DNA of 64,000 bases from Sphingobacteriales bacterium 44-15 (GCA_001899685.1 MKWG01000003.1:310001-374000); one strand, 5' to 3'. Numbered from the stretch's first letter, positions 44,264 through 53,905 are shown. Translations and numbers: made by a program. Notes: generated by a model not told the origin, from the sequence alone.

Positions 44264-47200
44264 TTAAGCCGTTAATTGTAATACAGCCAGTGTACCACTT
44301 CCATTTTTTGCGGGTAAATCAGTCTTATCAGTAATGGTCAGCGAGCATTTCATATTATATTTTTCATTCAGCAGCAAAAGCCTTTCTTTTATATTACTAA
44401 TACCTAAAGAACGGTAGGCGGCAACAGTGGAAGATTTGCTTTTCATTGTATGATGTAATCCCACACCATTGTCTTCTATTTCACAAATTACCTGGTCATT
44501 CTTTTTATAGAAGCGAATAAAAAGTTTACGGTCGGTCTCTTTATTACGCAAACCATGCCAGATGGCATTTTCTACCAATGGCTGTACCAGCATTGGCGCT
44601 ATTTGAGTTTCATCAACGAGCAGGTTTTCATCAATTTCAATATGGTAAGTAAAATCTTCAAACCGCAATTTTTCCATTTCAAGATACTGCTGTAAATGCT
44701 CCACACATTGCCGGATGCTGATAAATGTGTGTCTTGATTGTTCGAGACTTGTCCTTATTAACTGTGCAAACTTGCTTAAATAACGGCTGGCATTTCGTTT
44801 CTGGTCTTCCAGAATCATTTCCTTTATACTGTTGAGGGAATTGAAAATAAAATGTGGGTTCATTTGTGCATGAAGTCCTTTTATTTCCAGTTCGGCTAAT
44901 TGTTGTTTTAAAGCAGCTTCAAATCTTATCTTTTTAACCCGCCGTGTAAAAATATAAGTAATAAGAGAAGCAATGGACAATACAGCTAAACCGATAAACC
45001 ATAAGGTTTGCCACCAGGGAGGTAGTATAGTAATGGCAAGTGTTTTTATTTGGCTGCTCCATTTCCCATCACTATTGGCTGAACGTAATTCAAATAGATA
45101 ATCACCGGGCGGAAGACTGGTGAAGGTGGCTGTATTACCGGCCCCGGCAACTGTCCAGTTATCACTTAATCCTTTAAGCCGGTAACTGAAAGTGTTGTTG
45201 GCTTCATTTGAAAAATTATTAACAGCAAATTCAATGCTGATAAAATTTTGTTTGTGATGCAAATTGAGTGTATTTATAAGATCAGGGCTTTTATGCAGCG
45301 GCCACTGTTTATCGTTTATTTTGATAGAGGTAATGAGTGGTGCGGGACTGTACTCATTTTTTTGTAAAGACGCGGGATTAAAATAAGTGATTCCGCCTAC
45401 GCCACCAAAATAGAGAGCACCGGTTGAATCTTTAATGGTACAGGCGGTATTATACTCCAGAAAAGAAAGACCATTGCCGGTATTGTATTTTTGAACTACC
45501 CTGTAGTCCGGGCTGAATTTATAAAGACCCAGGTTCGTACTTACCCAATAGAATCCATTATTATCCTTTTGCACGGCATAACATACGTTGGAAGCGCCAT
45601 TTTTATTCAGCAGACTATGTTTAATAATCTTATTTTGCTGCCAGTTATATACTACCAGCCCATTATCAGTTCCAATCCAGAATAAGGGTCCGTCCGCCAC
45701 AAGGTGCCTGACGAATAATGAAATCCTTTTTACAGGTTCTACCGGTTCAAACTCATTGGTCAGATAGCGGTAGCGTACCAACCCGGAGCCCTCGGTGCAA
45801 AGCCAGAGGGTATTATTATTATCTTCATAAACATAACGGGCGGTATATACATAAAGACCGCCTATAAAAGTGGTAAGCTTTGCATTTTCCGGTAAGGGAT
45901 ACCATTTATACGTTTTGAGCGAAAAAAAACGCAGGCCATTTTCAGAAGCTATCAGCAGGCTGTCTTTCCTTTTCAGCTTAATAACGGCATACATTTTATT
46001 TAATTCGGGCAATTTCTTTTCAGGAAAATACCGGATGTCTTTCGTTCGCCGATCTACATGCATTAACCCGCCACAACTGGCCGCCCAGATATTTCCTTTC
46101 TTATCTTCAGTAATATCGTAGATGACATTGTTGGCATTGCCGTACACTTCTGATGCGGGATAGCGTATAAACTCATTTTTATTACGGTTCCATTCCATAA
46201 TGCCCTTGTTAAGGGTGCCTACAAAAGCAGAACCGTCTTTTGTAGTATACATCCTTACAATCATCTTATCGGTCAGGGAGCCATTAAAGGAAGAGGATTC
46301 ATCTATATTACGGAACTGGAATCGCAACGGGTCGTACTTGGTAATGCCATCAAAAAAACCACACCAGATTATACCCTGCTGATTGATAAAGATGGAGAGT
46401 GAATAATTGGAACAGGGGGAAGTAGCGTCATATTGTTTGTTTACTGCCCTCGTTACAATATTCTTTTTTGTATCGTAACGATAAAGTCCGCTGCCCCTCG
46501 TAGCCACCCAAAGATTATTTTCTTTATCGGTAGTAAACCCACCAATGCCACCTGAAAATAATTTTGAGGAAATAATATTTTCTTTTTTCTCAACCGGGTC
46601 ATTGATGTAATAACATCCTTCGGCCATGGTGCCAATCCATAATGCATTATGGTAAGAATATAATTCCCGTATTTGCGGAAAAGGGTAATCTTTGTGAAAG
46701 GGCCTGCTGCTATATGATTGCGCGGATGGAGTCATTTCATACATACTGTACAAAAGGGATACATAAATTTTGCCCTCATGCAAAACAATACTGGTTACAT
46801 TGGCCTTGTCTTCTTCACTGTTAAAGAAAGTATTCAGTTTACCCGACAGGGTATTAAAATAAATCAACCCGTGATTAAATGTAATAATCCAGTATTCGTT
46901 TTTAATAAAGGAAATAATTTTTTTGACGGGCACATTATCCAGCTTTGATGCCAGCGGAAAGAAGTCGGACACTTTCACGAGTGAATCTCCTTCAGGGTGA
47001 TAGATACAGGCGCCCTGCACTGTCCCTATCCACAATAAATTTTTATCGTTGTCAAAAAAGAGAGAACTAATGATATTGGAAGGAAGTTTCTGACCGATTT
47101 CATTTTGCCTGGAATAAATCTTAAACTCCCTGCCATCGTAACGGTTTAACCCATCCTGTGTGCCAAACCACATAAATCCGTAGTTATCCTGCGATATGGC

Positions 47201-47314
47201 AAAGCAACTGTTTTGTGAAAGCCCTTTTTCCGAACTATAATTTTCAAACAGCAAGGGCTGGCTTTGCAGCGATAAAGAAACAAATAGTAATATCAAAAGG
47301 CCAAAGCGGCGCAT
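44264..47314 (-). CDS. Two-component propeller sensor histidine kinase (LytS-type)
   Basis: A 1016-residue sensor. In order: signal peptide (LLILLFVSLSLQSQP), two seven-bladed periplasmic propellers (about residues 25-640, blades marked by NLLWIGT, NNLWVAT, NTLWLCTEG and PLFWIGTDN), a Y_Y_Y beta-sandwich (about 650-750), a membrane helix (LWFIGLAVLSIASLITYIF), then a His_kinase domain with phospho-His in HAQMNPHFIFNSLNSIKEM and an ATP-binding part (LVQPLVENAIWHGL, ISNIKERLLLL). Relatives sense carbohydrate or cell-surface signals. It is followed closely by its LytTR partner. Promoter not identified. Confidence 0.93.
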   Translation of the reverse strand: MRRFGLLILLFVSLSLQSQPLLFENYSSEKGLSQNSCFAISQDNYGFMWFGTQDGLNRYDGREFKIYSRQNEIGQKLPSNIISSLFFDNDKNLLWIGTVQGACIYHPEGDSLVKVSDFFPLASKLDNVPVKKIISFIKNEYWIITFNHGLIYFNTLSGKLNTFFNSEEDKANVTSIVLHEGKIYVSLLYSMYEMTPSAQSYSSRPFHKDYPFPQIRELYSYHNALWIGTMAEGCYYINDPVEKKENIISSKLFSGGIGGFTTDKENNLWVATRGSGLYRYDTKKNIVTRAVNKQYDATSPCSNYSLSIFINQQGIIWCGFFDGITKYDPLRFQFRNIDESSSFNGSLTDKMIVRMYTTKDGSAFVGTLNKGIMEWNRNKNEFIRYPASEVYGNANNVIYDITEDKKGNIWAASCGGLMHVDRRTKDIRYFPEKKLPELNKMYAVIKLKRKDSLLIASENGLRFFSLKTYKWYPLPENAKLTTFIGGLYVYTARYVYEDNNNTLWLCTEGSGLVRYRYLTNEFEPVEPVKRISLFVRHLVADGPLFWIGTDNGLVVYNWQQNKIIKHSLLNKNGASNVCYAVQKDNNGFYWVSTNLGLYKFSPDYRVVQKYNTGNGLSFLEYNTACTIKDSTGALYFGGVGGITYFNPASLQKNEYSPAPLITSIKINDKQWPLHKSPDLINTLNLHHKQNFISIEFAVNNFSNEANNTFSYRLKGLSDNWTVAGAGNTATFTSLPPGDYLFELRSANSDGKWSSQIKTLAITILPPWWQTLWFIGLAVLSIASLITYIFTRRVKKIRFEAALKQQLAELEIKGLHAQMNPHFIFNSLNSIKEMILEDQKRNASRYLSKFAQLIRTSLEQSRHTFISIRQCVEHLQQYLEMEKLRFEDFTYHIEIDENLLVDETQIAPMLVQPLVENAIWHGLRNKETDRKLFIRFYKKNDQVICEIEDNGVGLHHTMKSKSSTVAAYRSLGISNIKERLLLLNEKYNMKCSLTITDKTDLPAKNGSGTLAVLQLTA

Positions 47315-47443
47315 TGGAATAGTTTAAATATTGCAGGGTACGGTCATGTTTACTAAATGAAGAACGGTTCCTTAAAATTACTTCACCGCCGGCAAAAAAG
47401 AACAAGCTAAAAATTACTTACCTCAATCGCCGCCTTTTAATAG

Positions 47444-47519
47444 CGGATAGCTGCCGTTATTATTTCCCCGGCTGCCGTTACTAAAATCTCATTATCAAAA
47501 TAAAGCCGGATAGCTGCCG
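47444..47519. repeat. Direct repeats CGGATAGCTGCCG
   Basis: CGGATAGCTGCCG occurs at 47444-47456 and 47507-47519, and a related CGGCTGCCGTTA at 47469-47480 shares its right half with the first copy's GCTGCCGTTA. They lie in the divergent gap of about 300 bp between the propeller kinase and the DUF4242 lipoprotein genes, a plausible regulator-binding region. Nothing else was identified in that gap. Confidence 0.5.
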
Positions 47520-47618
47520 CCGGAAAAAAAACGGTAGCCGCCTTTACTTAAAACCCGGTTGACTCCGGCTTTCCGTGGAAATACTTTTACAATATTTTCT
47601 AATTCAAAATCAAAATAT

Positions 47619-48269
47619 ATGAACCCATCCATTTATCCGTTGTCGTTTATTTTTCTTTTAAACGCCTGCGCATCAAATAGCCAACAAAAACAAGCAGATG
47701 AAAATAATGCAACTGCTGCTGTTGCACAGGATGCCAGCCAGGCTTCCTATTATATTGATGTGCACAACCTCGAACCGGGGAAAGTAAAATTTGAAGATGT
47801 GGCTAATGCCCACCAAAAGGATTTGGCCACAGAAGGCAGGCATGGTGTAAATTTTATTAGGTATTGGGTAGATGAGGCAAAAGGAAAAGTGTATTGTTTA
47901 TCAAAAGCGTCCAATAAGCAGTCCATTATCGATACACACAGGGAAGCCCATGGTTTATTACCGGACGCGGTGTTTAAAGTTACTGATGGTCCTGAGGCCG
48001 TGGTACTTGGCAATAAGCCAATGTATATTGATATACATGAATTAGGCGCCGGTAAAGTAACCGCTAAAGACGTAGCAGGCGCACACGAAAAAGACCTGGC
48101 TGTGGAAAAAAAATACGGTGTAAATTTTATTAACTACTGGGTGGATGAAAAAGAGGGAATGATACTGTGTTTGTCTGAAGCTCCTGATTCCGCAGCAATA
48201 AAGCAAACACATAAAGAAGCACATGGATTATTGCCGGCTTATATATTGCAGGTTAAGCAGGGACAATAA
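47619..48269 (+). CDS. Tandem DUF4242 lipoprotein
   Basis: A 216-residue lipoprotein (signal ending FLLNACAS) with two copies of a DUF4242 (nickel-binding SCO4226-like) domain at about residues 40-120 and 130-210. The copies align closely: YYIDVHNLEPGKVKFEDV with MYIDIHELGAGKVTAKDV, and GVNFIRYWVDE with GVNFINYWVDE; each keeps a single Cys (VYCLSKA, ILCLSEA) and an H-x-E/H-rich end (THREAHGLLP, THKEAHGLLP). Internal duplication is clear. DUF4242 proteins form ferredoxin-like dimers; the fused pair may mimic that. The ATG at 47619 is preferred to an upstream start. Function unknown. Confidence 0.82.
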   Translation: MNPSIYPLSFIFLLNACASNSQQKQADENNATAAVAQDASQASYYIDVHNLEPGKVKFEDVANAHQKDLATEGRHGVNFIRYWVDEAKGKVYCLSKASNKQSIIDTHREAHGLLPDAVFKVTDGPEAVVLGNKPMYIDIHELGAGKVTAKDVAGAHEKDLAVEKKYGVNFINYWVDEKEGMILCLSEAPDSAAIKQTHKEAHGLLPAYILQVKQGQ

Positions 48270-48372
48270 TTATTAAGCATATTATTTTGTTGTGTTGGTC
48301 AATTGCACGTTAATCGATCAACGTGTCCACAAACTATAAACAAAAAACTATAAATGTTCCCTGCAACCAATC

Positions 48373-49746
48373 TTAAATTTCAAATTTCTCCGCAAAATAC
48401 TTATGAAAATACGGAATGGTCTCTATGCCTTTATAATAATTAAACAGGTCAAATTTTTCGTTAGGCGAATGCAGGTTATCGCTGTCAAGCCCGAAGCCCA
48501 TAAACACGATCTTAACGCCCAGGGCTTTCTCAAATAAAGCGCAGATAGGAATGCTCCCTCCCCCGCGAACCGGTATGGGCGCTTTTCCAAATGTAGTTTC
48601 GATCGCTTTTGCCGCTGCTTTATATCCCGGGGAATCAATGGGCGTGATATAAGGCTCGCCTCCATGATGCTCTTCTGCTTTTACAGTTACTCCCGCAGGC
48701 GCTATATCCTTAAAATATTTCAATAATTTTTCTGTTATGACTTTGGAAGACTGGTTGGGAACAAGCCGTGCGGAAATCTTGGCATGTGCTTTAGCAGGCA
48801 ATACCGTTTTTGCGCCTTCCCCGGTATAGCCGCCCCAGATCCCGTTCAGCTCCAGCGTAGGCCGTATGCCGGTGCGCTCGTTGGTAGTATATCCTTTTTC
48901 ACCCCATAACGCCTTTACGCCCAGGTCTTCCTCGTATGCCTTTTCATCAAAGGGCGCTTTTGCCATCAGCTTTCTTTCTTCAGGCGAAGCCTCAAGCACA
49001 TCATCATAAAAGCCGGGAATGGTGATATGATTATTTGCATCATGACACGACGCGATCATCTGCGCAAGTATAGTGATCGGGTTTGCCACCGCGCCGCCAT
49101 ATACCCCGCTGTGAAGATCGCGATTGGGACCGGTCACTTCCACTTCAATATAAGAAAGTCCTCTTACACCAATATCAATAGAAGGCGTATCCATGCTTAT
49201 CATAGCAGTATCGCTGATGAGAATGACATCCGATGCGAGCAATTCCGTATGACTTTCCACGAATTTTGCAAGATTGGGAGAGCCTACTTCTTCTTCTCCT
49301 TCAATAATAAATTTAATATTGGTAGTAAGTGTGTTTGTATTTACCAGGGTTTCCAATGCTTTTACGTGCATATAAAACTGCCCCTTATCATCACAGGCGC
49401 CGCGTGCAAATATTTTTCCATCCTTTATTACAGGCTCAAAAGGACCGCTCTTCCAAAGCTCAAGCGGATCGGCGGGCTGCACATCATAGTGTCCGTATAC
49501 CAGCACAGTAGGAGCTGCCGGGTCAGTTATTTTTTCTGCATATACCACAGGGTGCCCGTCGGTAGTATAGATCTCTGCTTTACCGGCGCCTGCTTCCAGC
49601 AGCCTCCGCTGTACTGCTTCAGCACATTTCATCATATCTTCTTTATGCTCGCGGCGGGCGCTGACAGAAGGTATGCGCAGCAGTTCGAGTAATTCGTCCA
49701 GAAAACGTTCTTTGTTTTTGCCCTGATAATCATTCCATGCCTGCAT
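48373..49746 (-). CDS. M20-family dipeptidase
   Basis: A 457-residue metallopeptidase of the M20 (ArgE/DapE/carnosinase-like) family, cleaving dipeptides with two metal ions. Catalytic and metal residues are in VYGHYDVQPADPLELWKSG (about residues 83-101), GACDDKGQFYMHVKALE, IEGEEEVGSPNLAKF (catalytic Glu) and near the C-terminus SDNLHSPNEKFDLFNYYKG (metal His). The lid (dimerisation) domain lies about 195-350. It is cytoplasmic, with no signal peptide. ATG start at 49746. Confidence 0.94.
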   Translation of the reverse strand: MQAWNDYQGKNKERFLDELLELLRIPSVSARREHKEDMMKCAEAVQRRLLEAGAGKAEIYTTDGHPVVYAEKITDPAAPTVLVYGHYDVQPADPLELWKSGPFEPVIKDGKIFARGACDDKGQFYMHVKALETLVNTNTLTTNIKFIIEGEEEVGSPNLAKFVESHTELLASDVILISDTAMISMDTPSIDIGVRGLSYIEVEVTGPNRDLHSGVYGGAVANPITILAQMIASCHDANNHITIPGFYDDVLEASPEERKLMAKAPFDEKAYEEDLGVKALWGEKGYTTNERTGIRPTLELNGIWGGYTGEGAKTVLPAKAHAKISARLVPNQSSKVITEKLLKYFKDIAPAGVTVKAEEHHGGEPYITPIDSPGYKAAAKAIETTFGKAPIPVRGGGSIPICALFEKALGVKIVFMGFGLDSDNLHSPNEKFDLFNYYKGIETIPYFHKYFAEKFEI

Positions 49747-50050
49747 AGGAAAAAAATTTTCGAATAAAAATTCAGCAACGAAAATAGGCCGTTTTTTTTA
49801 TTAACATACCTGTAGATGCAAGGTATGCCTTACATCGACGATTTTCACGTCTCACATTTCACGTTTCACCATTCACCACGTTTCACATTTCCTTTGCAAT
49901 CTTTAAGCGGAAAGTATTTACGACTTTGTATATTTGCCCCTGATTGCAAGTCATTTATCAGCCTTTGTTCGTCTGACTGTATTTTACAGAAAGCTCGGAC
50001 AAAGGCTGAGCCAATTATAGACCTGCTGTATCCCAACCTGCATTGCCCGC
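49747..50050. other. Gene-free 304-bp stretch with word repeats
   Basis: No credible gene. Positions about 49841-49890 repeat the words TTTCAC, CATTTC and CACC (family shared with 34.6 and 39.6 kb). A perfect TATATTTG at 49929-49936 and a long hairpin beyond it are treated separately as a candidate small RNA. Confidence 0.5.
49929..50009 (+). ncRNA. Candidate small RNA (promoter element plus long hairpin)
   Basis: A perfect -7 element TATATTTG (49929-49936) is followed about 22 bp later by a 14-bp stem, TCAGCCTTTGTTCG at 49958-49971 with its partner at 49996-50009 (one G-T pair). The 24-nt loop contains a further 4-bp TCTG/CAGA pair. No open frame explains it, and no T-run or -33 TTG was seen. 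It would run toward the convergent permease gene. Not assignable to a known RNA family by eye. Confidence 0.3.
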
Positions 50051-51598
50051 TTATCCTTTTGCAGCATCAGGCTTTTGTAACAGTAACTTCAGGCGCTTGA
50101 GCGCACGGTAATAAAACTCCTTGTTGAATAGCTGAGAGTCGTGCATGGCTTTGTAAGTAAGGAAAAAACCTATGGGCAATAATACCATGGTTGACAGCCA
50201 CATTCCGAAAAATGCAGAGCTGATATCTTCCCGCACAAATTTTTCCCCGAACATATTGAGGAGGTGAAAAATAAGAAAGAATATTACTGCAATTACGAGC
50301 GGCATGCCCAAACCGCCTTTCCGGATGATAGAGCCAAGGGGAGCACCTATAAGGAACAATACCACACACGCGAAAGAAAGAGAGAATTTCCGGTGCCATT
50401 CAATCAAATGATACCGCAGGTCTTTCCGCCGCATTTTTGCTTCCGAAACAATCAGGTCAAGCCCGTTTTTTTCACTGTTTACCCTGTCAATAGCCCGGCT
50501 TATCACCTGCTTTACCGCACTGTCGGGCAAGAGTTGCTCGTATCCCACCCCGTGCGGCATTTGCAATGCTTTAGCTACTGCGCTCCTGCCCTGTGCATAG
50601 CTCGACTTTTCCGGCTTTGCAAGGGAAACCTTCTGATGGAACTGAATATCTGCAGTGGATACAGGCGCTATTGGCCCGGCAGGCTTTTCCGGCGGTCTGA
50701 TCTTTGTCCTGATAAAATTATAGTTGATCCCTACTTCACGGTCTATACGGTCATATATCTTTTCCCGTGATGTCGTTTTTAGTGAGTCTATTGTTTTATC
50801 CAGTTGCCGTACATTCAGCATCCTGAAGTTGTCCTTGAACATGCTGTCGGGCGTGCGCATCATCTTAAAAGAGCTCAGGTCAAATACTTTCTTATATTCT
50901 TTAAACCCAAGGCGTATGTAATCCGTATTGATGCTATAGGAAGGACCTCTTTCTTCATTGCGCCAGCCGTCTTCAAGGTAAAATTCCAGGAACTTCTTGT
51001 CGGGGCTTATCTGCATTCTGCCATGTGCCGCTGCAATGATATTATCCTGCAGGCTGTAGTTCCTTTCAAAAATAAGCACATTGTGTATGGTAGTATTATC
51101 CTTTTCTTTTTTGCCGATCTTAATGGCATACCCCTCAAACTCCCTGAAAAAAACGCCTTCCTTCAGGTTAAATGCCGGCTTGGCAACAGTAATATCATAC
51201 AGGAGGGTCTGGAATTTCAATTGGGCTACGGGGATGACATAATTGGAAAAAAGGAATGCAACTGCAGAGATAAAAACCGAAATAATAAACAATGGCCGTA
51301 TGAAACGAAGCAGCGGGATACCCGCCGATTTAACGGCTATGGTCTCAAAGCTTTCTCCCAGGTTGCCCATCGTCATTATGGACGACAATAATACAGCGAG
51401 GGGCAATGCCAGCGGCACGGCTGTTGCAGCCACATATCCGGTGAGCTTCACAATAGTGAAGGTATCAAGCCCTTTTCCTACCAGGTCATCAATATATTTC
51501 CAGAAAAACTGGAGCACCAATACAAAAAGCGTAATGAAAAAGGTGACAATAAAGGGCCCTATGAATGATTTGATAATAAGCTTGTCTAATTTTTTCAT
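50051..51598 (-). CDS. LptF/LptG-family permease (YjgP/YjgQ)
   Basis: A 515-residue inner-membrane protein of the lipopolysaccharide-export permease family. It has membrane helices near the N-terminus (IVTFFITLFVLVLQFFWKYI, AVPLALPLAVLLSSIMTMGN), a large periplasmic beta-jellyroll region (about 130-370, with ISPDKKFLEFYLEDGWRNEE) and three C-terminal helices (FACVVLFLIGAPLGSIIRKG, VIAVIFFLIFHLLNMFGEKF, MVLLPIGFFLTYKAMHDS). The central domain is longer than in Escherichia coli LptF, as is common in Bacteroidota. The frame has a GTG one codon upstream; the ATG at 51598 is used. It is divergent from the unknown gene at 51644. Confidence 0.9.
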   Translation of the reverse strand: MKKLDKLIIKSFIGPFIVTFFITLFVLVLQFFWKYIDDLVGKGLDTFTIVKLTGYVAATAVPLALPLAVLLSSIMTMGNLGESFETIAVKSAGIPLLRFIRPLFIISVFISAVAFLFSNYVIPVAQLKFQTLLYDITVAKPAFNLKEGVFFREFEGYAIKIGKKEKDNTTIHNVLIFERNYSLQDNIIAAAHGRMQISPDKKFLEFYLEDGWRNEERGPSYSINTDYIRLGFKEYKKVFDLSSFKMMRTPDSMFKDNFRMLNVRQLDKTIDSLKTTSREKIYDRIDREVGINYNFIRTKIRPPEKPAGPIAPVSTADIQFHQKVSLAKPEKSSYAQGRSAVAKALQMPHGVGYEQLLPDSAVKQVISRAIDRVNSEKNGLDLIVSEAKMRRKDLRYHLIEWHRKFSLSFACVVLFLIGAPLGSIIRKGGLGMPLVIAVIFFLIFHLLNMFGEKFVREDISSAFFGMWLSTMVLLPIGFFLTYKAMHDSQLFNKEFYYRALKRLKLLLQKPDAAKG

Positions 51599-51643
51599 CA
51601 CCGTTTTTATACCTGCTGTTTAGTACTGCTATAACTTTAACGC

Positions 51644-52243
51644 ATGAATCCGGCAAAAATACAGTTTTCGGAAGATGAACTGCAACTGGTAAGCAATGCG
51701 AATTTTATTTTAACAAAGAACCGTATTATTCAAAAAGTATACGGGTTGTTTGGAACACTGGCATCTGATTACCGCGACAGGCGTTTTAACAATATTTCTT
51801 CGCAAGTGACCGGTATAGCTCCCAAGATCTCACGCGGGGAACAGTATGGCGGGCTCCCTTATGTAATGCTTGACTATCCGAGATATTTTACCAAAGAAGA
51901 TATTTTTGCTATACGCACCATGTTCTGGTGGGGCAACCACTTCAGCATTACGCTGCACCTTAAAGGCTCCTTTAAATCACAACTGGAAGATAAAATTACA
52001 GAAGGCGACCGGTTTCCTGACCGGGAAAAATGGCATATCCAGCTATCGGGAGATGAATGGCAACATCATCCAACGGCTGACAGCCATAGCTTACTGGCTG
52101 ATTTCCGCAGCAAAGAAGAAAAGGAAAATATCAAAAAGTCCGGATTTCTGAAAATCAGTTATTACATACCCATAAACGAATGGAATAATGCAGGGAAAGA
52201 GCTGCAGGAAAAATTTGACAGTATAAACAAAGCGCTGGGATGA
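51644..52243 (+). CDS. Uncharacterised protein
   Basis: A 199-residue soluble protein that I do not recognise. It has no signal peptide or membrane helix. Notable parts are ISRGEQYGGLPYVMLDYPRY, an aromatic/His patch IRTMFWWGNHFSITLHLKGS, and the terminal helix NEWNNAGKELQEKFDSINKA. Its stop TGA abuts the stop TCA (complement TGA) of the convergent START-like gene, so the two coding regions have no spacer. It is divergent from the Lpt permease gene by 45 bp. ATG start, codon use like its neighbours. Confidence 0.7.
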   Translation: MNPAKIQFSEDELQLVSNANFILTKNRIIQKVYGLFGTLASDYRDRRFNNISSQVTGIAPKISRGEQYGGLPYVMLDYPRYFTKEDIFAIRTMFWWGNHFSITLHLKGSFKSQLEDKITEGDRFPDREKWHIQLSGDEWQHHPTADSHSLLADFRSKEEKENIKKSGFLKISYYIPINEWNNAGKELQEKFDSINKALG

Positions 52244-52624
52244 TCAGTTGCCTATCCTGTGCAGCAGGTCTTTTACCTGCGAATCCCAAAGCCTGCTTTG
52301 ATCGGCAATATCTCTTTTTTCTGCAAAGTCTTTAATAATAAGTATAGTTTGATTGGTAACTTCCGATTTTTCAATACCGAACTCAAAATATTCTTCTTTA
52401 GGAGCATGTTCCCAATGAAAGCGGATGAACTTATCTTCCTCTCCTTCCAGTACTTCAGCCTTATCGGTGGAGTCCTTCCACGTAAAGCTGAAGACCATGT
52501 CTCTTTCATCTACCCTGTCTGCAAACCACTCCTGAAGTCCTGCCGGCGTTGATAAAAACTCATATAATATCGTAGGGGAGCAACGAACAGGATATTCAAG
52601 CGTATATAGTTGTTTCTTACTCAT
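52244..52624 (-). CDS. START-like (SRPBCC) domain protein
   Basis: A 126-residue single-domain protein of the START/SRPBCC helix-grip superfamily, which binds hydrophobic ligands in a cavity. Segments that fit are LEYPVRCSPTILYEFLSTPA, GLQEWFADRV, FSFTWKDSTDKAEVLEGE, FIRFHWEHAP and the C-terminal helix SRLWDSQVKDLLHRIG. No ligand can be deduced. It is convergent with the uncharacterised gene with stop codons back to back (TGATCA at 52241-52246). Confidence 0.8.
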   Translation of the reverse strand: MSKKQLYTLEYPVRCSPTILYEFLSTPAGLQEWFADRVDERDMVFSFTWKDSTDKAEVLEGEEDKFIRFHWEHAPKEEYFEFGIEKSEVTNQTILIIKDFAEKRDIADQSRLWDSQVKDLLHRIGN

Positions 52625-52916
52625 TTGCCAAAAATCTATTAAGTCTTAGTTCATGATAGCGTGCAATAATATAAAAATAATGGCACCATCAAAGGTTTTT
52701 CCGGAATATTTTTTCCATTTGCCGGGGTAACAAAAGGGAAGATAGCCCGTTTTGATAGAATCCATTGAAGCACAGGTAATAATATTTTTTTCTGATACCT
52801 GCTATTTGCTTAAATTGCCTTAGGAGCAATATCTTATGGTAGCCAGCGTTTTATAATATATCGGTTTTTTTTAATGAACTTTTCATTACATCCCATAAAT
52901 ATTCTTCCTTATGAGC

Positions 52917-53786
52917 ATGCGTCAACTCAAAATCACGAAATCAATCACGAATCGTGAATCTCAAAGCCTTGAAAAATATCTGCAGGAAATAGGCCGTGTA
53001 GAATTGATAGGTTCCGAGGAAGAAGTAAAGCTTGCAGAGATGATCAAGCAGGGTGACCAGAAAGCGCTGGACAGGCTTACCAAAGCAAATCTCCGCTTCG
53101 TGGTATCAGTGGCAAAACAGTATCAAAACCAGGGGCTTTCCCTTCCAGACCTGATCAATGAGGGCAATTTCGGGCTGATCAAGGCTGCCCAGCGTTTTGA
53201 TGAAACCAGGGGCTTTAAGTTCATATCTTATGCCGTGTGGTGGATCAGGCAAAGCATCCTGCAGGCACTGGCAGAACAATCAAGAATAGTAAGGCTGCCG
53301 CTGAATAAAGTAGGGCTCACCAACCGCATTAATAAAGCATTTCAGCAACTGGAGCAGGAGTATGAGCGCGAGCCGTCGCCTGAAGAACTGGCGGAAATGC
53401 TCGAAATAGACTCCGATGAAATAGCCGCTACCCTTGGTGTGGCTGCAAGGCATGTGAGCATGGACACACCGCTTTCGGAAGGCGAGGACGGCACACTGGT
53501 AGACGTGATGGAAAATCCTAATGCCGACAGTGTAGACGAAAAAATAGCGCATCATGAATCACTGAAAAAAGAGATTGAACGGTCGCTGCATACGCTTACA
53601 GACCGCCAGCAGGATGTCATAAGATTTTTCTTTGGCATTGGCTTCGATAATCCCATGAGCCTTGAAGACATAGGAGAAAGATTCAACCTTACCCGCGAAA
53701 GGGTAAGACAGATAAAAGATAAAGCTATTACCAAGCTCAGGACCACATCAAGGTGCAAGCACCTGAAAACTTACTTAGGCACTTAA
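52917..53786 (+). CDS. rpoD: RNA polymerase primary sigma factor RpoD/SigA, short Bacteroidota form
   Basis: A 289-residue sigma-70. Region 1.2 ([20 protein letters not shown]), region 2 with core-binding and -7 recognition ([58 protein letters not shown]), region 3 ([20 protein letters not shown]) and region 4 with its helix-turn-helix ([20 protein letters not shown], then [12 protein letters not shown]). Region 1.1 is absent, as in Bacteroidota, whose promoters have TAnnTTTG elements. The conserved N-terminus [10 protein letters not shown] starts at 52917; an ATG two codons upstream exists. A terminator follows. Confidence 0.95.
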   Translation: MRQLKITKSITNRESQSLEKYLQEIGRVELIGSEEEVKLAEMIKQGDQKALDRLTKANLRFVVSVAKQYQNQGLSLPDLINEGNFGLIKAAQRFDETRGFKFISYAVWWIRQSILQALAEQSRIVRLPLNKVGLTNRINKAFQQLEQEYEREPSPEELAEMLEIDSDEIAATLGVAARHVSMDTPLSEGEDGTLVDVMENPNADSVDEKIAHHESLKKEIERSLHTLTDRQQDVIRFFFGIGFDNPMSLEDIGERFNLTRERVRQIKDKAITKLRTTSRCKHLKTYLGT

Positions 53787-53825
53787 ACAGTGCAGCGCTT
53801 GTTTTATATAATTTTGTGACGATTT

Positions 53826-53858
53826 AAAAGTGAACAATTTACCTTTGCTCACTTTTTT
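53826..53858 (+). terminator. Rho-independent terminator after rpoD
   Basis: AAAAGTGA (53826-53833) pairs with TCACTTTT (53849-53856) around a 15-nt loop, followed by T residues to 53858. It lies 40 bp after the rpoD stop. A TACCTTTG resembling a -7 element sits in its loop. Confidence 0.65.
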
Positions 53859-53874
53859 ATTGTAGCGTAGATGC

Positions 53875-53882
53875 TACGTTTG
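53875..53882 (+). promoter_or_regulatory. Candidate -7 element for ffh (TACGTTTG)
   Basis: A perfect TAnnTTTG match 23 bp upstream of the ffh start. It overlaps a small inverted repeat (GTAGC, then GCTAC, at 53862-53877). No properly spaced TTG upstream. Confidence 0.35.
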
Positions 53883-53905
53883 AATTTCACACGAATAAAG
53901 CAGGT

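Noticed and set aside
49816-50100. A 94-codon plus-strand frame in the gap after the M20 gene
   Set aside because: Its translation follows the TTTCAC word repeats and a hairpin and has no protein-like pattern.
53840-53847. TACCTTTG as the ffh promoter
   Set aside because: It lies in the loop of the rpoD terminator; the closer TACGTTTG at 53875 is a more likely element.
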